A DNA stretch of 64,000 bases, from assembly GCF_003584135.1 (NCBI RefSeq), contig NZ_QXFI01000033.1:186001-250000 (forward strand), in the 5' to 3' direction. This stretch comes from Flagellimonas pelagia. Its GTDB lineage: Bacteria; Bacteroidota; Bacteroidia; Flavobacteriales; Flavobacteriaceae. The notes below the pieces were generated by a model. It ran no database searches. It was not told where the DNA came from and saw only the letters and a program-made list of their open reading frames with translations. Shown here one piece after another: positions 33,929-43,885 of the stretch (its first letter is position 1; every line of letters starts with the position of its first letter). Made by a program: the position numbers and the translations under genes.

Positions 33929-36622
33929 TTAGTTCACGGTATCCTTTTTCTTTTTCCCCAGCAAACCGCCCAAAACGGATTTTGCTGTATTCTTTACGTC
34001 TTCTTCCTTGGTCGTGGTTTTGGTAGTATCGGTTTTGGTTTCCTTTTGACCCCCCAGCAAATTACCCAAGGCTTCTTTTACCCCAGAAGATTTGGTAGTC
34101 GTGGTATCACCCTCATCCTTTTTGAACACATCGGACAAAAGGTCCTTGGCCGTATCCTTGCCCTTGTTCACCAATTTTTGCTTTTGGATTTCCACCAATT
34201 TGGTGGTCAAGGTCTTCACACTAGAGGTAAGGTCGGTACTCACCGTGGGATTGGTAAAACTGCCACCAATGTTTGCCGTTACCGGAACGGTCACCTCTTG
34301 CAGGCTTTGATCGTTCATTTGGGCAATCAGCTTGTTTACTTCCGTGCCCAAATATTTGGCTGGAACATCCAAGGTTGCCGTGTACTGCATTTGTTTATCA
34401 AAGGTATGGCTACCCGCTACGTTGATGCCGATGTCCTTATATTTTAGCGTAAACGGTTTCACCTTCACGGAACCATTGTCAAAACTCAAGGCGGTCTTAA
34501 GTCCGTTCAAATCGATTTCCTTGGTGTCCAAGAAATTGAGTTTGCTGTCCAAGGCCGAAACCAATGGTGCTTTTTCGGTATCCAATTTTGGTGAAAGCAG
34601 TTCCGCCAATAAATTCCCTGAAATGGTAGCCAAATTAGGTGTAAAGTCGTCTTTCAGGTTACCCGCAATTTTAATATCGGAATTCAACTTACCCTGCAAC
34701 GCACTGGCTAATGGTGTCAATACCTTAAAAAGTTCAAGTCCTGCAAAGGATTCACCTATGTTGAAATTGCTCATCCCCAGATCCACATCAAAAGTGGAAT
34801 TAGCCTCCTTGGTAGAAACCGAACCGTTCAGACCTAAGGTTCCTCCAAACAAATCTGAAGTTAAATTTTTTACTGTGGCAGTTTCATCCTTGATCACTAA
34901 AGTACCCTTCACATTTTTCAGCTTTAGGTCATCATACAACACTGTATTGGCGGCAGCCTCCACCGTACAATCCAAAAAGGATGGAATCTTGATGCGTTCC
35001 TCGCCCGTGGTAGTGGTTTCGGTCTGGGTCTGGCCCTCCGCTACCGTATCTTCCATCATAAAATCGTTCAGGGCAAATTGGTTGGAAGTCAGTTTGAAAT
35101 TCCCCTCCACATTTTCATTGTTGAACATAAAGCCCAACAAGTTGGTCAGGGTTCCCGTGGCATTGAAATCTGTACTGCCCGTTTTCCCCTCAAAAGAATT
35201 CAGGGTAACGGTCTGTGGATTAAAGGTCATGGCCGCATTGCTAATCGCCACTGGGTTCTTCATCTCTTCGGAAGTGTACTCAAACCCGGTCAATTGCATG
35301 GTCCCTGCGGTCTTGGTATTCTGGTACTGTTTTTTCTCCAACGATGCCATATCAAAACTGGTGGTCACATCCGCATCCAAAATACCCTTCAAATTGAAAT
35401 CTTCGGGCATTGGATAGGCGCTGGAGATATTGGCTAAATTGATCTTACCATCCATGTGCGCATTCACTGTGGTGTTGCCCATCAGTTCCCTGATCTTGGC
35501 ATTCATGTTGAACTTGTCCTGATCAATGGTGAAAGACAATTTATTGATGTTCACATAGGTATCCTCGGTGATGCCCGTATCGTTGTTGATCTCGGTATCG
35601 ATATACACATTGCGAACCGCTTTGGGCAAATCCGGATATTTGAACGAGGCATTGTCCGAATTGATGGCAATTTTGAAAGTAGGGATATGTTCATCGTCAA
35701 CGATGCCCTTGAATTGACCGTTCACCTCAAAATTTCCGGTAGTTTCAACGGTTTCAATGTTTTTGGAATACGCTTCGGGAATCACGGCCAAAAAGTTTTT
35801 GAAATCCGAAGACGGTGTCTTGAAGGTGATATCCACTTCTTGGTTATCATCATTTAGTTTTATGAAGCCATCAAAAACCAAAGGCAATTGGTTCACCATG
35901 GCCTTGTTCTCCAAAAAGGAATATTTGCTTTCGGCCAGATCAATATCGATCAAGGCATCCAAGTTGATCTTGTTCTTGTTCAGATACAAAGTGCTGTCCA
36001 TCTCAAAGGAAACCAAGGCATCGGTCATGGTCTTTAATTGGGATTTTTCGAGTGACAGATCTCCGGTACCGGAGTGGTTCATTTCGGAAATGGCCAAACG
36101 CATTCCACTGGAAAGATCATGGTACACAATCTCAGAATTGGTGATGCTATAGGAATCCATGGCCAAGGTGAAATTGTCATCGGATGCATCTGCGGTTTCT
36201 GTTGTAGCACTTTCATCCTCCTTGGCGATGTCATAATTGGCATTTTCATTGGCATCCACCTTGATGTTCACTTTAGCATGATCCACATTCAATTTTTGAA
36301 GGACGATGGGCTCCTCCGCTGATTTGAACAATTCCTTGATGGACATGGTGAGTTCTATATCGCCTGCATAAAACAACGTGTCCCCTTCAAAAGGTGCTTT
36401 GTTGACTAGGGAAAGATTAGTAAGTTCCAGATTGGCATTCGGGAAGCTTTTGAGTAAGCTCAAATTGGCATCTTCAAAATCGAAGGTGGCGTTGATGCTA
36501 TTGTTGACTTTGTCCTTGATAATCTGTTCGATCTTCCCTTGAAGGAACAATGGAAGTGCAATGATCAGGACGAGTAGGATAAGTAGGGTTATACCGGCAA
36601 TCTTTAGGACTTTTTTCTTCAT
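33929..36622 (-). CDS. AsmA-like C-terminal domain protein (lipid-transfer type)
   Basis: An 897-residue AsmA-family protein. Members of this superfamily (AsmA, TamB, YhdP) are thought to carry phospholipids between inner and outer membranes. One N-terminal helix anchors it (KIAGITLLILLVLIIALPLF), followed by the AsmA start LQGKIEQIIKDKVNNSINAT and a very long stretch of repeating beta-strands of the type NIDLNGLKTALSFDNGSVKV. The AsmA-like C-terminal domain ends about residue 850, and a lysine-rich tail closes the protein. It lies 36 bases after the queuosine-precursor transporter gene on the same strand. Confidence 0.88.
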   Translation of the reverse strand: MKKKVLKIAGITLLILLVLIIALPLFLQGKIEQIIKDKVNNSINATFDFEDANLSLLKSFPNANLELTNLSLVNKAPFEGDTLFYAGDIELTMSIKELFKSAEEPIVLQKLNVDHAKVNIKVDANENANYDIAKEDESATTETADASDDNFTLAMDSYSITNSEIVYHDLSSGMRLAISEMNHSGTGDLSLEKSQLKTMTDALVSFEMDSTLYLNKNKINLDALIDIDLAESKYSFLENKAMVNQLPLVFDGFIKLNDDNQEVDITFKTPSSDFKNFLAVIPEAYSKNIETVETTGNFEVNGQFKGIVDDEHIPTFKIAINSDNASFKYPDLPKAVRNVYIDTEINNDTGITEDTYVNINKLSFTIDQDKFNMNAKIRELMGNTTVNAHMDGKINLANISSAYPMPEDFNLKGILDADVTTSFDMASLEKKQYQNTKTAGTMQLTGFEYTSEEMKNPVAISNAAMTFNPQTVTLNSFEGKTGSTDFNATGTLTNLLGFMFNNENVEGNFKLTSNQFALNDFMMEDTVAEGQTQTETTTTGEERIKIPSFLDCTVEAAANTVLYDDLKLKNVKGTLVIKDETATVKNLTSDLFGGTLGLNGSVSTKEANSTFDVDLGMSNFNIGESFAGLELFKVLTPLASALQGKLNSDIKIAGNLKDDFTPNLATISGNLLAELLSPKLDTEKAPLVSALDSKLNFLDTKEIDLNGLKTALSFDNGSVKVKPFTLKYKDIGINVAGSHTFDKQMQYTATLDVPAKYLGTEVNKLIAQMNDQSLQEVTVPVTANIGGSFTNPTVSTDLTSSVKTLTTKLVEIQKQKLVNKGKDTAKDLLSDVFKKDEGDTTTTKSSGVKEALGNLLGGQKETKTDTTKTTTKEEDVKNTAKSVLGGLLGKKKKDTVN

Positions 36623-36658
36623 ACTTCGATGTTTTACAACAAATTAAAGGAGAAGTTG

Positions 36659-37366
36659 TCAATCCAAAGAAATTTCCTCCCCTATTTTTAAGTTAAATCT
36701 TTTACGCATGAGATATACGAAAAAATAGAGGAAAGGGGTGTCCAATACGGCAATTATGATCTTAAAAATGACCCCGCTGACCAACAAACCATAAAATTTG
36801 TCCCAAGGCAAAACACCAAAAAGACACAATAGGGTAATCACGGTTAGGGTATCTATAAACTGGGAAGAAAAGGTGGAAAAGTTGTTCCGAAGCCACAGCA
36901 TCCGGCCATCTGTAACCTTTTTCCAATAATGATAGATTTTTATATCGATATACTGTGCGGCCAAATAGGCCAGCATAGAGGCCAAAACGCCCAATGGGGA
37001 CAAGCCGAATACCTTGGTGAAGGTGACATCATCCACTGGGGAACTGGGAATAGCTTCCGAAAAATTGGCCAACAAAATGATACCCATGGAGAAAAAAGAG
37101 GCAAAAATACCCGCCGTGACCACCTGATTGGCTTTTTTTTGTCCGTACACCTCGGAGACTAAATCCGTGATCAGGAAAGTAACCGGATAAGGTAAAATCC
37201 CCACCGAAAGCTCAAACAACGGCGCACCAAAAATGGTGACTTCCCCAAAGGGGTTCCAGTGAAAAAACTTCTGGAAAATAAGGTTGGACACCACTAACGA
37301 AGTAATGAACAGGGCCCCTAGGTAGAGGTAAATGGAAAACGCAACTCTTTTGTCCCTTTGCGTCAT
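36659..37366 (-). CDS. Queuosine precursor transporter
   Basis: A 235-residue inner membrane protein of the YhhQ/QPTR family, which imports queuosine precursors (preQ0/preQ1) for tRNA modification. Visible features: about six helices, FLITDLVSEVYGQKKANQVV (a family hallmark around residues 63-82), and PLGVLASMLAYLAAQYIDIK. The length is normal. It lies between sppA (5-base gap upstream) and the AsmA gene. Import rather than de novo synthesis of the base is an inference; no queC-queF genes are in the window. Confidence 0.92.
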   Translation of the reverse strand: MTQRDKRVAFSIYLYLGALFITSLVVSNLIFQKFFHWNPFGEVTIFGAPLFELSVGILPYPVTFLITDLVSEVYGQKKANQVVTAGIFASFFSMGIILLANFSEAIPSSPVDDVTFTKVFGLSPLGVLASMLAYLAAQYIDIKIYHYWKKVTDGRMLWLRNNFSTFSSQFIDTLTVITLLCLFGVLPWDKFYGLLVSGVIFKIIIAVLDTPFLYFFVYLMRKRFNLKIGEEISLD

Positions 37367-37371
37367 CCTTT

Positions 37372-39132
37372 CTATTTAATATTCAAACTAAATGGCATTT
37401 TGGCCTGTATTCCTTCCTGTTTGCTCAAATCCTTAAACTCCTTCAACATTTTGTACGCCTCTGTGCCAATTTCTTCTTGGATAAGTTCCTGTCCTATTTT
37501 GGCTTTCACCCCACCTAAATTTTCCATAAAGCGCTCAAAATCGGTTTTGTACTTGGGATATTGCCGTATGCTATAGGATTCCAGTCCGGCCATTTCAGCT
37601 GCAGCGGCAATGGCATCGTCCAAATTCCCCAGTTCATCCACCAAACCATTGGCCTTGGCGTCCACACCACTCCACACCCTACCTTGGGCCAGTGAATCTA
37701 CTTGGGCAACGGTCATGTTACGGCCTTGGGCCACACGCTCCAAAAAGGTGCCGTACGTTTCCTCGATGCTTTCCAAGACCACCTTCCGGAACGAATCGCT
37801 CATGGGTTCAAAAAGGGAATAGTCCACAGAGTTTTTGTTGGTCCCCACTTGCTCCGCGTTGATGCCTACATTCTTGGCCAGTTCGTTTATGTTGGGAATG
37901 GTTCCGAACACTCCAATGGAGCCGGTTATGGTGGTGGGTTCCGCAAAGATTTTATCACCTCCCACCCCAATATAATAGCCTCCCGATGCGGCCACGTTAC
38001 CAAAGGAAACGACCACAGGTTTTACCGCCTTGGCCAGTTGCATTTCCCTCCAAATGATATCGGACACCAACGCACTGCCCCCGGGGGAATCCACACGGAA
38101 CACAATGGCTTTTACATTTTCGTTCTTGGTTGCCTTTTTTAGGGCATCCACAATAAGTCCTTGGCCTATTTGATCTTTTCCGCCTTCCCCGAAAAATATT
38201 TCTCCCTGTGCATAGATTACGGCCACTTTATCGGTACCGGTCTGTATTTTTTGCCTATTGGACTTTTGAACATAATCCGTTAGCGACACATAGTTCAACT
38301 CTTCGTCTTCCCCAACCCCTACTTTTTCCTTGAGCAATCCTTCGTACTGGTCAAAGTGCAAGGTGCCATCCAGCAATCCCGATGCCACGGCCAGCTTAGG
38401 GGTCCTTCCGCCCAATGTATCGGCTATGATATTCAAATCTGTTTTGGCAATGTTCCTTGATGCCGATAAGTCGTCCAACATCACATCCCAAATGGAGGTG
38501 AGCAGTTCCTTGAGTTGGGTGCGGTTCTCCTCGCTCATGGTATTGGACAAAAAGGGCTCCACGGCACTCTTGTATTTTCCATGGCGGATGACTTCCATCT
38601 TTATACCCGTTTTTTCCTGAAGGTCTTTATAATACAACACTTCAGTGGCCAAACCTTTAAAATCCAACGCCCCGACGGGGTTCATATAGACCTCATCTGC
38701 CACACTGGCCAAGTAGTAATCCTTTTGGGAATAAAAATCGGAATGGGCCATGATAAACTTCCCGGATGCCTTAAAGTCGAGCAAAGCCTCCCTGATTTCC
38801 CTGGTCTGTGCCATCCCGGCCTGTAAAAAACTGGTGGTGATGCTGATTCCCTCGATATCATCATCTTCCTTGGCCACCTTTATGGCGTGTATGATCTCGT
38901 CCAAACCAATCTCCGCTGCCCAAAGGGCGGCAAAAGGGTCGGCCTCGTCCTTTCCCGTATAATCCAAAATGGGCATCATCAATCCGATTTCCAAAATGGA
39001 ATTCTTTTTCACCACCACACCGTCATCGGAATTGCCCATCAAAATCAAAAAGATAAAGAACATTCCCATGATAATCGCAAATGCCACCAAACTTCCCAAA
39101 ATGGAAGCCAACAGGTTTCTCAAAAAGTTCAT
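37372..39132 (-). CDS. sppA: Signal peptide peptidase SppA, 67K type
   Basis: A 586-residue membrane-bound serine/lysine protease that degrades cleaved signal peptides. One N-terminal helix (about residues 10-33) anchors it; two ClpP-like repeats follow. The catalytic pair is visible: Lys188 in HGKYKSAVEPFLSNTMSEEN and Ser383 in SFGNVAASGGYYIGVGGDK. The length matches the long, two-domain type. The ATG at 39132 (MNFLRNLLAS) is chosen over an in-frame start 84 bases upstream that overlaps the divergent folK promoter region. A TATATTTG box on the minus strand (39161-39154) lies just upstream. Confidence 0.95.
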   Translation of the reverse strand: MNFLRNLLASILGSLVAFAIIMGMFFIFLILMGNSDDGVVVKKNSILEIGLMMPILDYTGKDEADPFAALWAAEIGLDEIIHAIKVAKEDDDIEGISITTSFLQAGMAQTREIREALLDFKASGKFIMAHSDFYSQKDYYLASVADEVYMNPVGALDFKGLATEVLYYKDLQEKTGIKMEVIRHGKYKSAVEPFLSNTMSEENRTQLKELLTSIWDVMLDDLSASRNIAKTDLNIIADTLGGRTPKLAVASGLLDGTLHFDQYEGLLKEKVGVGEDEELNYVSLTDYVQKSNRQKIQTGTDKVAVIYAQGEIFFGEGGKDQIGQGLIVDALKKATKNENVKAIVFRVDSPGGSALVSDIIWREMQLAKAVKPVVVSFGNVAASGGYYIGVGGDKIFAEPTTITGSIGVFGTIPNINELAKNVGINAEQVGTNKNSVDYSLFEPMSDSFRKVVLESIEETYGTFLERVAQGRNMTVAQVDSLAQGRVWSGVDAKANGLVDELGNLDDAIAAAAEMAGLESYSIRQYPKYKTDFERFMENLGGVKAKIGQELIQEEIGTEAYKMLKEFKDLSKQEGIQAKMPFSLNIK

Positions 39133-39153
39133 CCAACAAAATTTATTACGTTC

Positions 39154-39161
39154 CAAATATA
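39154..39161 (-). promoter_or_regulatory. Candidate -7 box (TATATTTG) for sppA
   Basis: On the minus strand TATATTTG matches TAnnTTTG and ends 21 bases before the sppA ATG. No TTG was found at the preferred spacing. The region is shared with the divergent folK-dNK gene. Confidence 0.45.
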
Positions 39162-39201
39162 ACCATTGTAGTATTGTTTTGTTTACTTTGTTCCTTCGAT
39201 T

Positions 39202-40347
39202 ATGGGCAAAAAGCACAAGGTATATTTATCACTCGGAAGCAATTTGGGCAATCGGCTTGCCAACCTGCAAAAAGCAATATTCCAGATACAACGGCAGGTT
39301 GGAAAAGTGTTGGATATTTCCTCGGTGTATGAAAACCCCGCCGTTGGTTTTGAGGGTGATGAATTCCTAAACATTTGTGTTTCTGTGCTGACGCCGTTAG
39401 ATCCAAAAGCACTGCTCGACAACCTGTTGGGCATAGAACAAGATTTTGGACGTGTACGTTCCCAAGGTGATGGTTACAGTTCCCGCACCTTAGATATCGA
39501 TATCATTTACTACGGTCAAGAGGTAATCAACACGGGAGACTTGGTGATTCCGCATCCGCAGATGCAAAACCGGAATTTTGTACTGAAACCGCTATCGGAT
39601 ATTGCCCCCCAGTTTTACCATCCCATTTTTGAGAAAGACACCCGAAATCTGCTCCAGGAATGCAGGGACAAAAGCAAATTGACCAAAACAAAACACAAAC
39701 TTTTCAAGGACCGAATCGGGCTTTTTTCACAGCTGCAATTGATTTCCATTGAAGGGAACATCGGTGCCGGAAAAACCACCCTTTCTACCATGATCGCCAA
39801 CGATTTCAATGCCAAATTGATCTTGGAGCGATTTGCGGACAACCCTTTTTTGCCCAAATTCTATGAGGATCAGTCGCGCTACGCCTTTCCTTTGGAAATG
39901 TCCTTTCTGGCCGATCGCTACCAACAGTTTATGGACGATACCTCCCAATTTGACTTGTTTAAGAATTTTATGGTGAGCGATTATGACATCTTCAAATCGT
40001 TGATCTTTGCCAAGGTGACCTTGCAACGTGAGGAGTACAACCTGTACCGAAAAGTCTTCAACTTTATGTACAAGGAAGTGAAAAAGCCGGAAATCTATCT
40101 ATACCTCTACCAGAACACGGAACGCTTGTTAGCTAACATTAAAAAACGGGGAAGGGATTACGAGCAGAACATTGATCCTGAGTACCTGGAAAAAATCAAT
40201 AGGGGTTATTTGGATTTTATCAAAAGTCACCAAGACCAGAATAGCCTCATCATTGACATTAGCGAAATGGATTTTGTACACCATCCCGTCGACTACGAAT
40301 CTATTTTGGAAAAGTTGGAGGACAACATTCTTTCCTCAAACTTTTAA
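39202..40347 (+). CDS. folK: HPPK (FolK) fused to deoxynucleoside kinase
   Basis: A 381-residue two-domain protein. Residues 1-150 are 6-hydroxymethyl-7,8-dihydropterin pyrophosphokinase (FolK): VYLSLGSNLGNRLANLQKAI, SRTLDIDIIYYG, and IPHPQMQNRNFVLKPLSDIA. Residues 178-381 are a deoxynucleoside kinase: P-loop ISIEGNIGAGKTTLS (182-196), the acid in ERFADNPFL, and the lid KKRGRDYEQNI (about 314-324). It would join a folate step to deoxynucleoside salvage in one polypeptide. It is divergent from sppA and has a strong terminator. The fusion is read without frameshift; the linker is about 25 residues. Confidence 0.93.
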   Translation: MGKKHKVYLSLGSNLGNRLANLQKAIFQIQRQVGKVLDISSVYENPAVGFEGDEFLNICVSVLTPLDPKALLDNLLGIEQDFGRVRSQGDGYSSRTLDIDIIYYGQEVINTGDLVIPHPQMQNRNFVLKPLSDIAPQFYHPIFEKDTRNLLQECRDKSKLTKTKHKLFKDRIGLFSQLQLISIEGNIGAGKTTLSTMIANDFNAKLILERFADNPFLPKFYEDQSRYAFPLEMSFLADRYQQFMDDTSQFDLFKNFMVSDYDIFKSLIFAKVTLQREEYNLYRKVFNFMYKEVKKPEIYLYLYQNTERLLANIKKRGRDYEQNIDPEYLEKINRGYLDFIKSHQDQNSLIIDISEMDFVHHPVDYESILEKLEDNILSSNF

Positions 40348-40439
40348 GAGAATTTTCACAAAATATTTGGATATAACGATTGGTTTTATTTTCTTAGAGC
40401 CCTCAAAATACGAGACTAACTAACTCAAACTTTATATAG

Positions 40440-40463
40440 AGCCCTGTACATCAGGGCTTTTTT
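40440..40463 (+). terminator. Terminator of the folK-dNK gene
   Basis: AGCCCTG (40440-40446), the loop TACAT and CAGGGCT (40452-40458) form a perfect stem followed by T residues to 40463. Confidence 0.88.
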
Positions 40464-41002
40464 CATTTTTGGGCATGGAGTTTCGACCACACATCCCACA
40501 CAACTATCCCTGCACTTACCGAAATATTGAGGGAATGCTTGGTCCCCAACTGCGGAATTTCCAAAACAGCATCACTGGCCGATACCACCTCTTGGGATAC
40601 CCCCTTGACCTCATTTCCGAAGATCAAGGCCACCGTTGTGTTGGCGTCCGCATGAAAATCGTTCAGCATGATGGCATTCTCCGCTTGCTCAACCGAAATA
40701 GTCTTTATCCCCGCTTGTTTCAATTCCTGTACCAGTTCCAAGGTATCCTTTCGGTATTCCCAATCCACACTTTCCGTAGCGCCAAGGGCCGTTTTCCGGA
40801 TATCTTTATGGGGAGGGGTGGCCGTGATGCCACAGAGATAGATCTTTTGCACCAAAAAGGCATCTGCGGTTCGAAACACCGAACCAATATTGTTCAGGCT
40901 GCGGATGTTGTCCAAGATTACAATGATGGGGGTCTTTTCCGCTTCTTTGAAACCGGCCACGTCCAACCGCTCCAACTCACTATTTTCAAGTTTTCGATTC
41001 AT
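40463..41002 (-). CDS. TrmH-family RNA 2'-O-methyltransferase (SpoU type)
   Basis: A 179-residue SPOUT methyltransferase using S-adenosylmethionine to methylate ribose 2'-OH in tRNA or rRNA. The three family motifs are present: motif 1 VILDNIRSLNNIGSVFRTAD, motif 2 VALIFGNEVKGVSQEVV, and motif 3 EIPQLGTKHSLNISVSAGIV. It lacks the N-terminal substrate-binding domain of larger RlmB-like proteins. The ATG at 41002 (MNRKLENSEL) matches common homologue starts; ATG 41014 and TTG 41023 are alternatives. The target nucleotide is unknown. Confidence 0.9.
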   Translation of the reverse strand: MNRKLENSELERLDVAGFKEAEKTPIIVILDNIRSLNNIGSVFRTADAFLVQKIYLCGITATPPHKDIRKTALGATESVDWEYRKDTLELVQELKQAGIKTISVEQAENAIMLNDFHADANTTVALIFGNEVKGVSQEVVSASDAVLEIPQLGTKHSLNISVSAGIVVWDVWSKLHAQK

Positions 41003-41118
41003 TTTTTTAACCATTGGGGCCAAAATATCAACAAAAATTTTGGGAACCTGATGAAAGCGATATATTCGTCTTCCACCCTATTTTGGGACAAAAGTAAAAG
41101 AATAAAATCGCCTACAAA

Positions 41119-41191
41119 TTGTCATTCCTGTGAAAACAGGAATCCACTCAGGCAAGATTGAATGGATTCCGCATCAAGTGTGGAATGACAA
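41119..41191. repeat. MITE-like element with TTGTCATTCC terminal inverted repeats
   Basis: TTGTCATTCC (41119-41128) is matched by its reverse complement GGAATGACAA (41182-41191). Each half also folds alone: ATTCCTGT-GAAA-ACAGGAAT (41124-41143, perfect, GNRA-like loop), and a weaker ATTCC...GGAAT hairpin on the right. The left half resembles the GTCATTCCTG...CAGGAATCC repeats scattered through many bacterial genomes. It is noncoding and lies in the 260-base gap upstream of mutS; nothing else was seen in that gap. Confidence 0.65.
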
Positions 41192-41263
41192 ACTGTTCTA
41201 AAATTTTGTTTGAACACAACTATGTAGTTGATTATGGAGCCTATAATTTTCAAATAAATCGCT

Positions 41264-43885
41264 TTGGCAGCCAATAAAAAGACAAAGAAGGTAACCCCGT
41301 TGATGCAACAGTACAATACCATCAAGACCAAACATCCTGATGCGTTGCTGCTCTTTCGTGTGGGAGATTTTTATGAAACCTTCGGGGACGATGCCATAAA
41401 GGCCGCCAAAATCCTGCGAATTATCCTGACCCATCGGAACAATGGTGGCGATAAAACGGAATTGGCCGGATTTCCCCACCATTCCCTCAACACCTATTTG
41501 CCGAAACTTGTAAAGGCCGGGCAACGGGTGGCCATCTGCGACCAGTTGGAAGACCCCAAGATGACCAAGAGCATCGTAAAACGTGGGGTGACAGAATTGG
41601 TAACTCCCGGTGTGGCCCTTAACGACGACATCCTGACTGCCAAAAGCAATAATTTTTTAAGTGCCGTGCATTTTGGAAGGAACAAATTGGGCATCTCCTT
41701 TTTGGACATTTCCACAGGGGAGTTTTTGACTTCGGAAGGATCTGTGGAACAAGTGGACAAACTCCTTCAAAATTTTGCACCCAATGAAGTGCTGGTCTCC
41801 AAAAACCATAAAAAGGAATTTTCAGCATATTTTGGTAACCAATATCACAGCTTCTTTACAGAAGATTGGATCTTTCAAGAAGATTATGCGCTGGAAAGCC
41901 TGAACAACCATTTCGGCACCAAAACCCTTAAGGGTTTTGGCATAGACCATCTTAACCATGGCATCATCGCCTCCGGGGCCGTATTGCATTACCTGTCGGA
42001 AACCCAACATAGCCGCCTGCAACACATCAACCAGATCCAACGTATTGCCGAGGAGGAATATGTGTGGATGGACCGGTTCACTATCCGAAACTTGGAACTG
42101 TACCATTCCCCCCATCAAAATGCGGTGACCTTGTTGGACATTATCGACAACACGCTATCGCCCATGGGTGGGCGATTGTTGAAACGATGGTTGGCCCTTC
42201 CTTTGAAAAATCTGGAGAAAATTCAGCAGCGTCATCAAGTGGTGGCCCATTTGAAGGAACATGGCGATCAATTGGATAAGATGCAACATTGGATCAAGCA
42301 AATGGGCGATCTGGAACGTCTCATTTCCAAATTGGCGACCGGAAAAATCAACCCGAAGGAAGTCATCCAACTCAAAAATTCCCTTGAAGCCATCGTGCCT
42401 ATAAAATTAGCGGCACAGGACAGCACCAACCCCTCGCTGCAAAATATTGGGGATCGCTTGGATGCCTGTGAAGCCCTTCGCTCCAAGATCAAAGAAGTTT
42501 TGAACGAGGAAGCTCCCGTGAATATTGCCAAGGGCAACACCATTGCCCAAGGCTATTCCGAGGAATTGGACGAATTGCGCAACCTAGCTTTTTCAGGAAA
42601 GGATTACCTGGACAAAATGTTGGAGCGTGAAACCGAACTTACAGGAATCACTTCGCTCAAAATCGATTCCAACAATGTGTTCGGTTACTATATTGAGGTG
42701 CGAAACACCCATAAGGACAAGGTGCCTGAAAGTTGGATCCGCAAACAGACTTTGGTGAACGCGGAACGCTATATTACCGAGGAACTGAAGGAATATGAAG
42801 CCAAGATCTTGGGGGCCGAAGAGCGCATCCTGCATTTGGAACAACAACTGTTCGAACGTCTTTTGGTGTGGATGCAGGAATTCATCACCCCGGTACAACA
42901 GAATGCCCATTTGATCGCGCAGTTGGATTGCCTTTGCGGATTTGCGCAATTGGCCAGCGAGAATAATTATGTGCAACCGGTCATGGATGAGTCCACCGAA
43001 CTGGACATCACGGAAGGCAGGCACCCTGTTATTGAAAAACAGTTGCCCTTGGGCGAGCAGTACGTGACCAATGATGTATTGCTTAACCGTGAAGACCAAC
43101 AAATCATCATGATCACGGGGCCGAACATGAGTGGTAAATCGGCCTTGTTGCGGCAAACGGCATTGATCGTGCTCTTGGCCCAGATGGGAAGTTTTGTACC
43201 TGCCTCCGAGGCCAAAATTGGCGTCATCGACAAGATTTTTACCCGTGTGGGCGCCAGCGATAACATTTCCATGGGCGAATCGACCTTTATGGTGGAAATG
43301 AACGAGACGGCTTCCATTCTCAACAACCTTTCCGAACGCAGTTTGGTGTTGTTGGATGAAATTGGTCGCGGTACCAGCACCTACGATGGCATTTCCATTG
43401 CTTGGGCCATTTCCGAGTACTTGCACGAACACCCAGCCAGGGCCAAAACGCTTTTTGCGACGCATTACCATGAACTGAATGAAATGACCACCACCTTTAC
43501 CCGGATCAAGAACTACAATGTTTCGGTGAAGGAATTGGAAGACAATGTGCTTTTCCTTCGGAAATTGGTACCGGGGGGCAGCGAGCACAGTTTTGGGATC
43601 CATGTGGCCAAAATGGCGGGCATGCCCCAACAGGTTATCCAAAAGGCGAACAAAATCCTGAAAAAACTGGAAAAATCACATTCCAGTGAAGAGATTTCGG
43701 ATAAACTACAAGCTTCCCAAAACGAAATGCAACTAAGCTTTTTCAACTTGGACGATCCCTTGTTGGAAGAAATCAAGGAAGAAATCCTGCATTTGGACAT
43801 CGACACCCTTACCCCTGTGGAAGCCTTGATGAAACTCAACGAAATCAAAAGGCTGTTGAGCAAAAAGAAGAAGGCAACTTCCTAA
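41264..43885 (+). CDS. mutS: DNA mismatch repair protein MutS
   Basis: An 873-residue mismatch-recognition ATPase. The mismatch wedge is in [18 protein letters not shown] (the Phe-x-Glu of FYETF, about residues 36-41); the ATPase has Walker [17 protein letters not shown], Walker [21 protein letters not shown], and the [10 protein letters not shown] switch. The start is TTG at 41264: an in-frame TAA lies 9 bases upstream, and homologues share the [14 protein letters not shown] start that a later ATG would cut off. Its stop overlaps the stop of the convergent receptor gene. Confidence 0.96.
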   Translation: MAANKKTKKVTPLMQQYNTIKTKHPDALLLFRVGDFYETFGDDAIKAAKILRIILTHRNNGGDKTELAGFPHHSLNTYLPKLVKAGQRVAICDQLEDPKMTKSIVKRGVTELVTPGVALNDDILTAKSNNFLSAVHFGRNKLGISFLDISTGEFLTSEGSVEQVDKLLQNFAPNEVLVSKNHKKEFSAYFGNQYHSFFTEDWIFQEDYALESLNNHFGTKTLKGFGIDHLNHGIIASGAVLHYLSETQHSRLQHINQIQRIAEEEYVWMDRFTIRNLELYHSPHQNAVTLLDIIDNTLSPMGGRLLKRWLALPLKNLEKIQQRHQVVAHLKEHGDQLDKMQHWIKQMGDLERLISKLATGKINPKEVIQLKNSLEAIVPIKLAAQDSTNPSLQNIGDRLDACEALRSKIKEVLNEEAPVNIAKGNTIAQGYSEELDELRNLAFSGKDYLDKMLERETELTGITSLKIDSNNVFGYYIEVRNTHKDKVPESWIRKQTLVNAERYITEELKEYEAKILGAEERILHLEQQLFERLLVWMQEFITPVQQNAHLIAQLDCLCGFAQLASENNYVQPVMDESTELDITEGRHPVIEKQLPLGEQYVTNDVLLNREDQQIIMITGPNMSGKSALLRQTALIVLLAQMGSFVPASEAKIGVIDKIFTRVGASDNISMGESTFMVEMNETASILNNLSERSLVLLDEIGRGTSTYDGISIAWAISEYLHEHPARAKTLFATHYHELNEMTTTFTRIKNYNVSVKELEDNVLFLRKLVPGGSEHSFGIHVAKMAGMPQQVIQKANKILKKLEKSHSSEEISDKLQASQNEMQLSFFNLDDPLLEEIKEEILHLDIDTLTPVEALMKLNEIKRLLSKKKKATS

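Noticed and set aside
34332..35417. A 361-codon open frame on the plus strand opposite the AsmA gene
   Set aside because: It is antisense to a clear AsmA-like gene, has no family features and no ribosome-binding site; it reflects codon bias of the real gene.
42593..43642. A 349-codon open frame antisense to mutS
   Set aside because: It overlaps the fully conserved MutS ATPase region, its translation has no recognisable motif, and it is best explained as a shadow frame.
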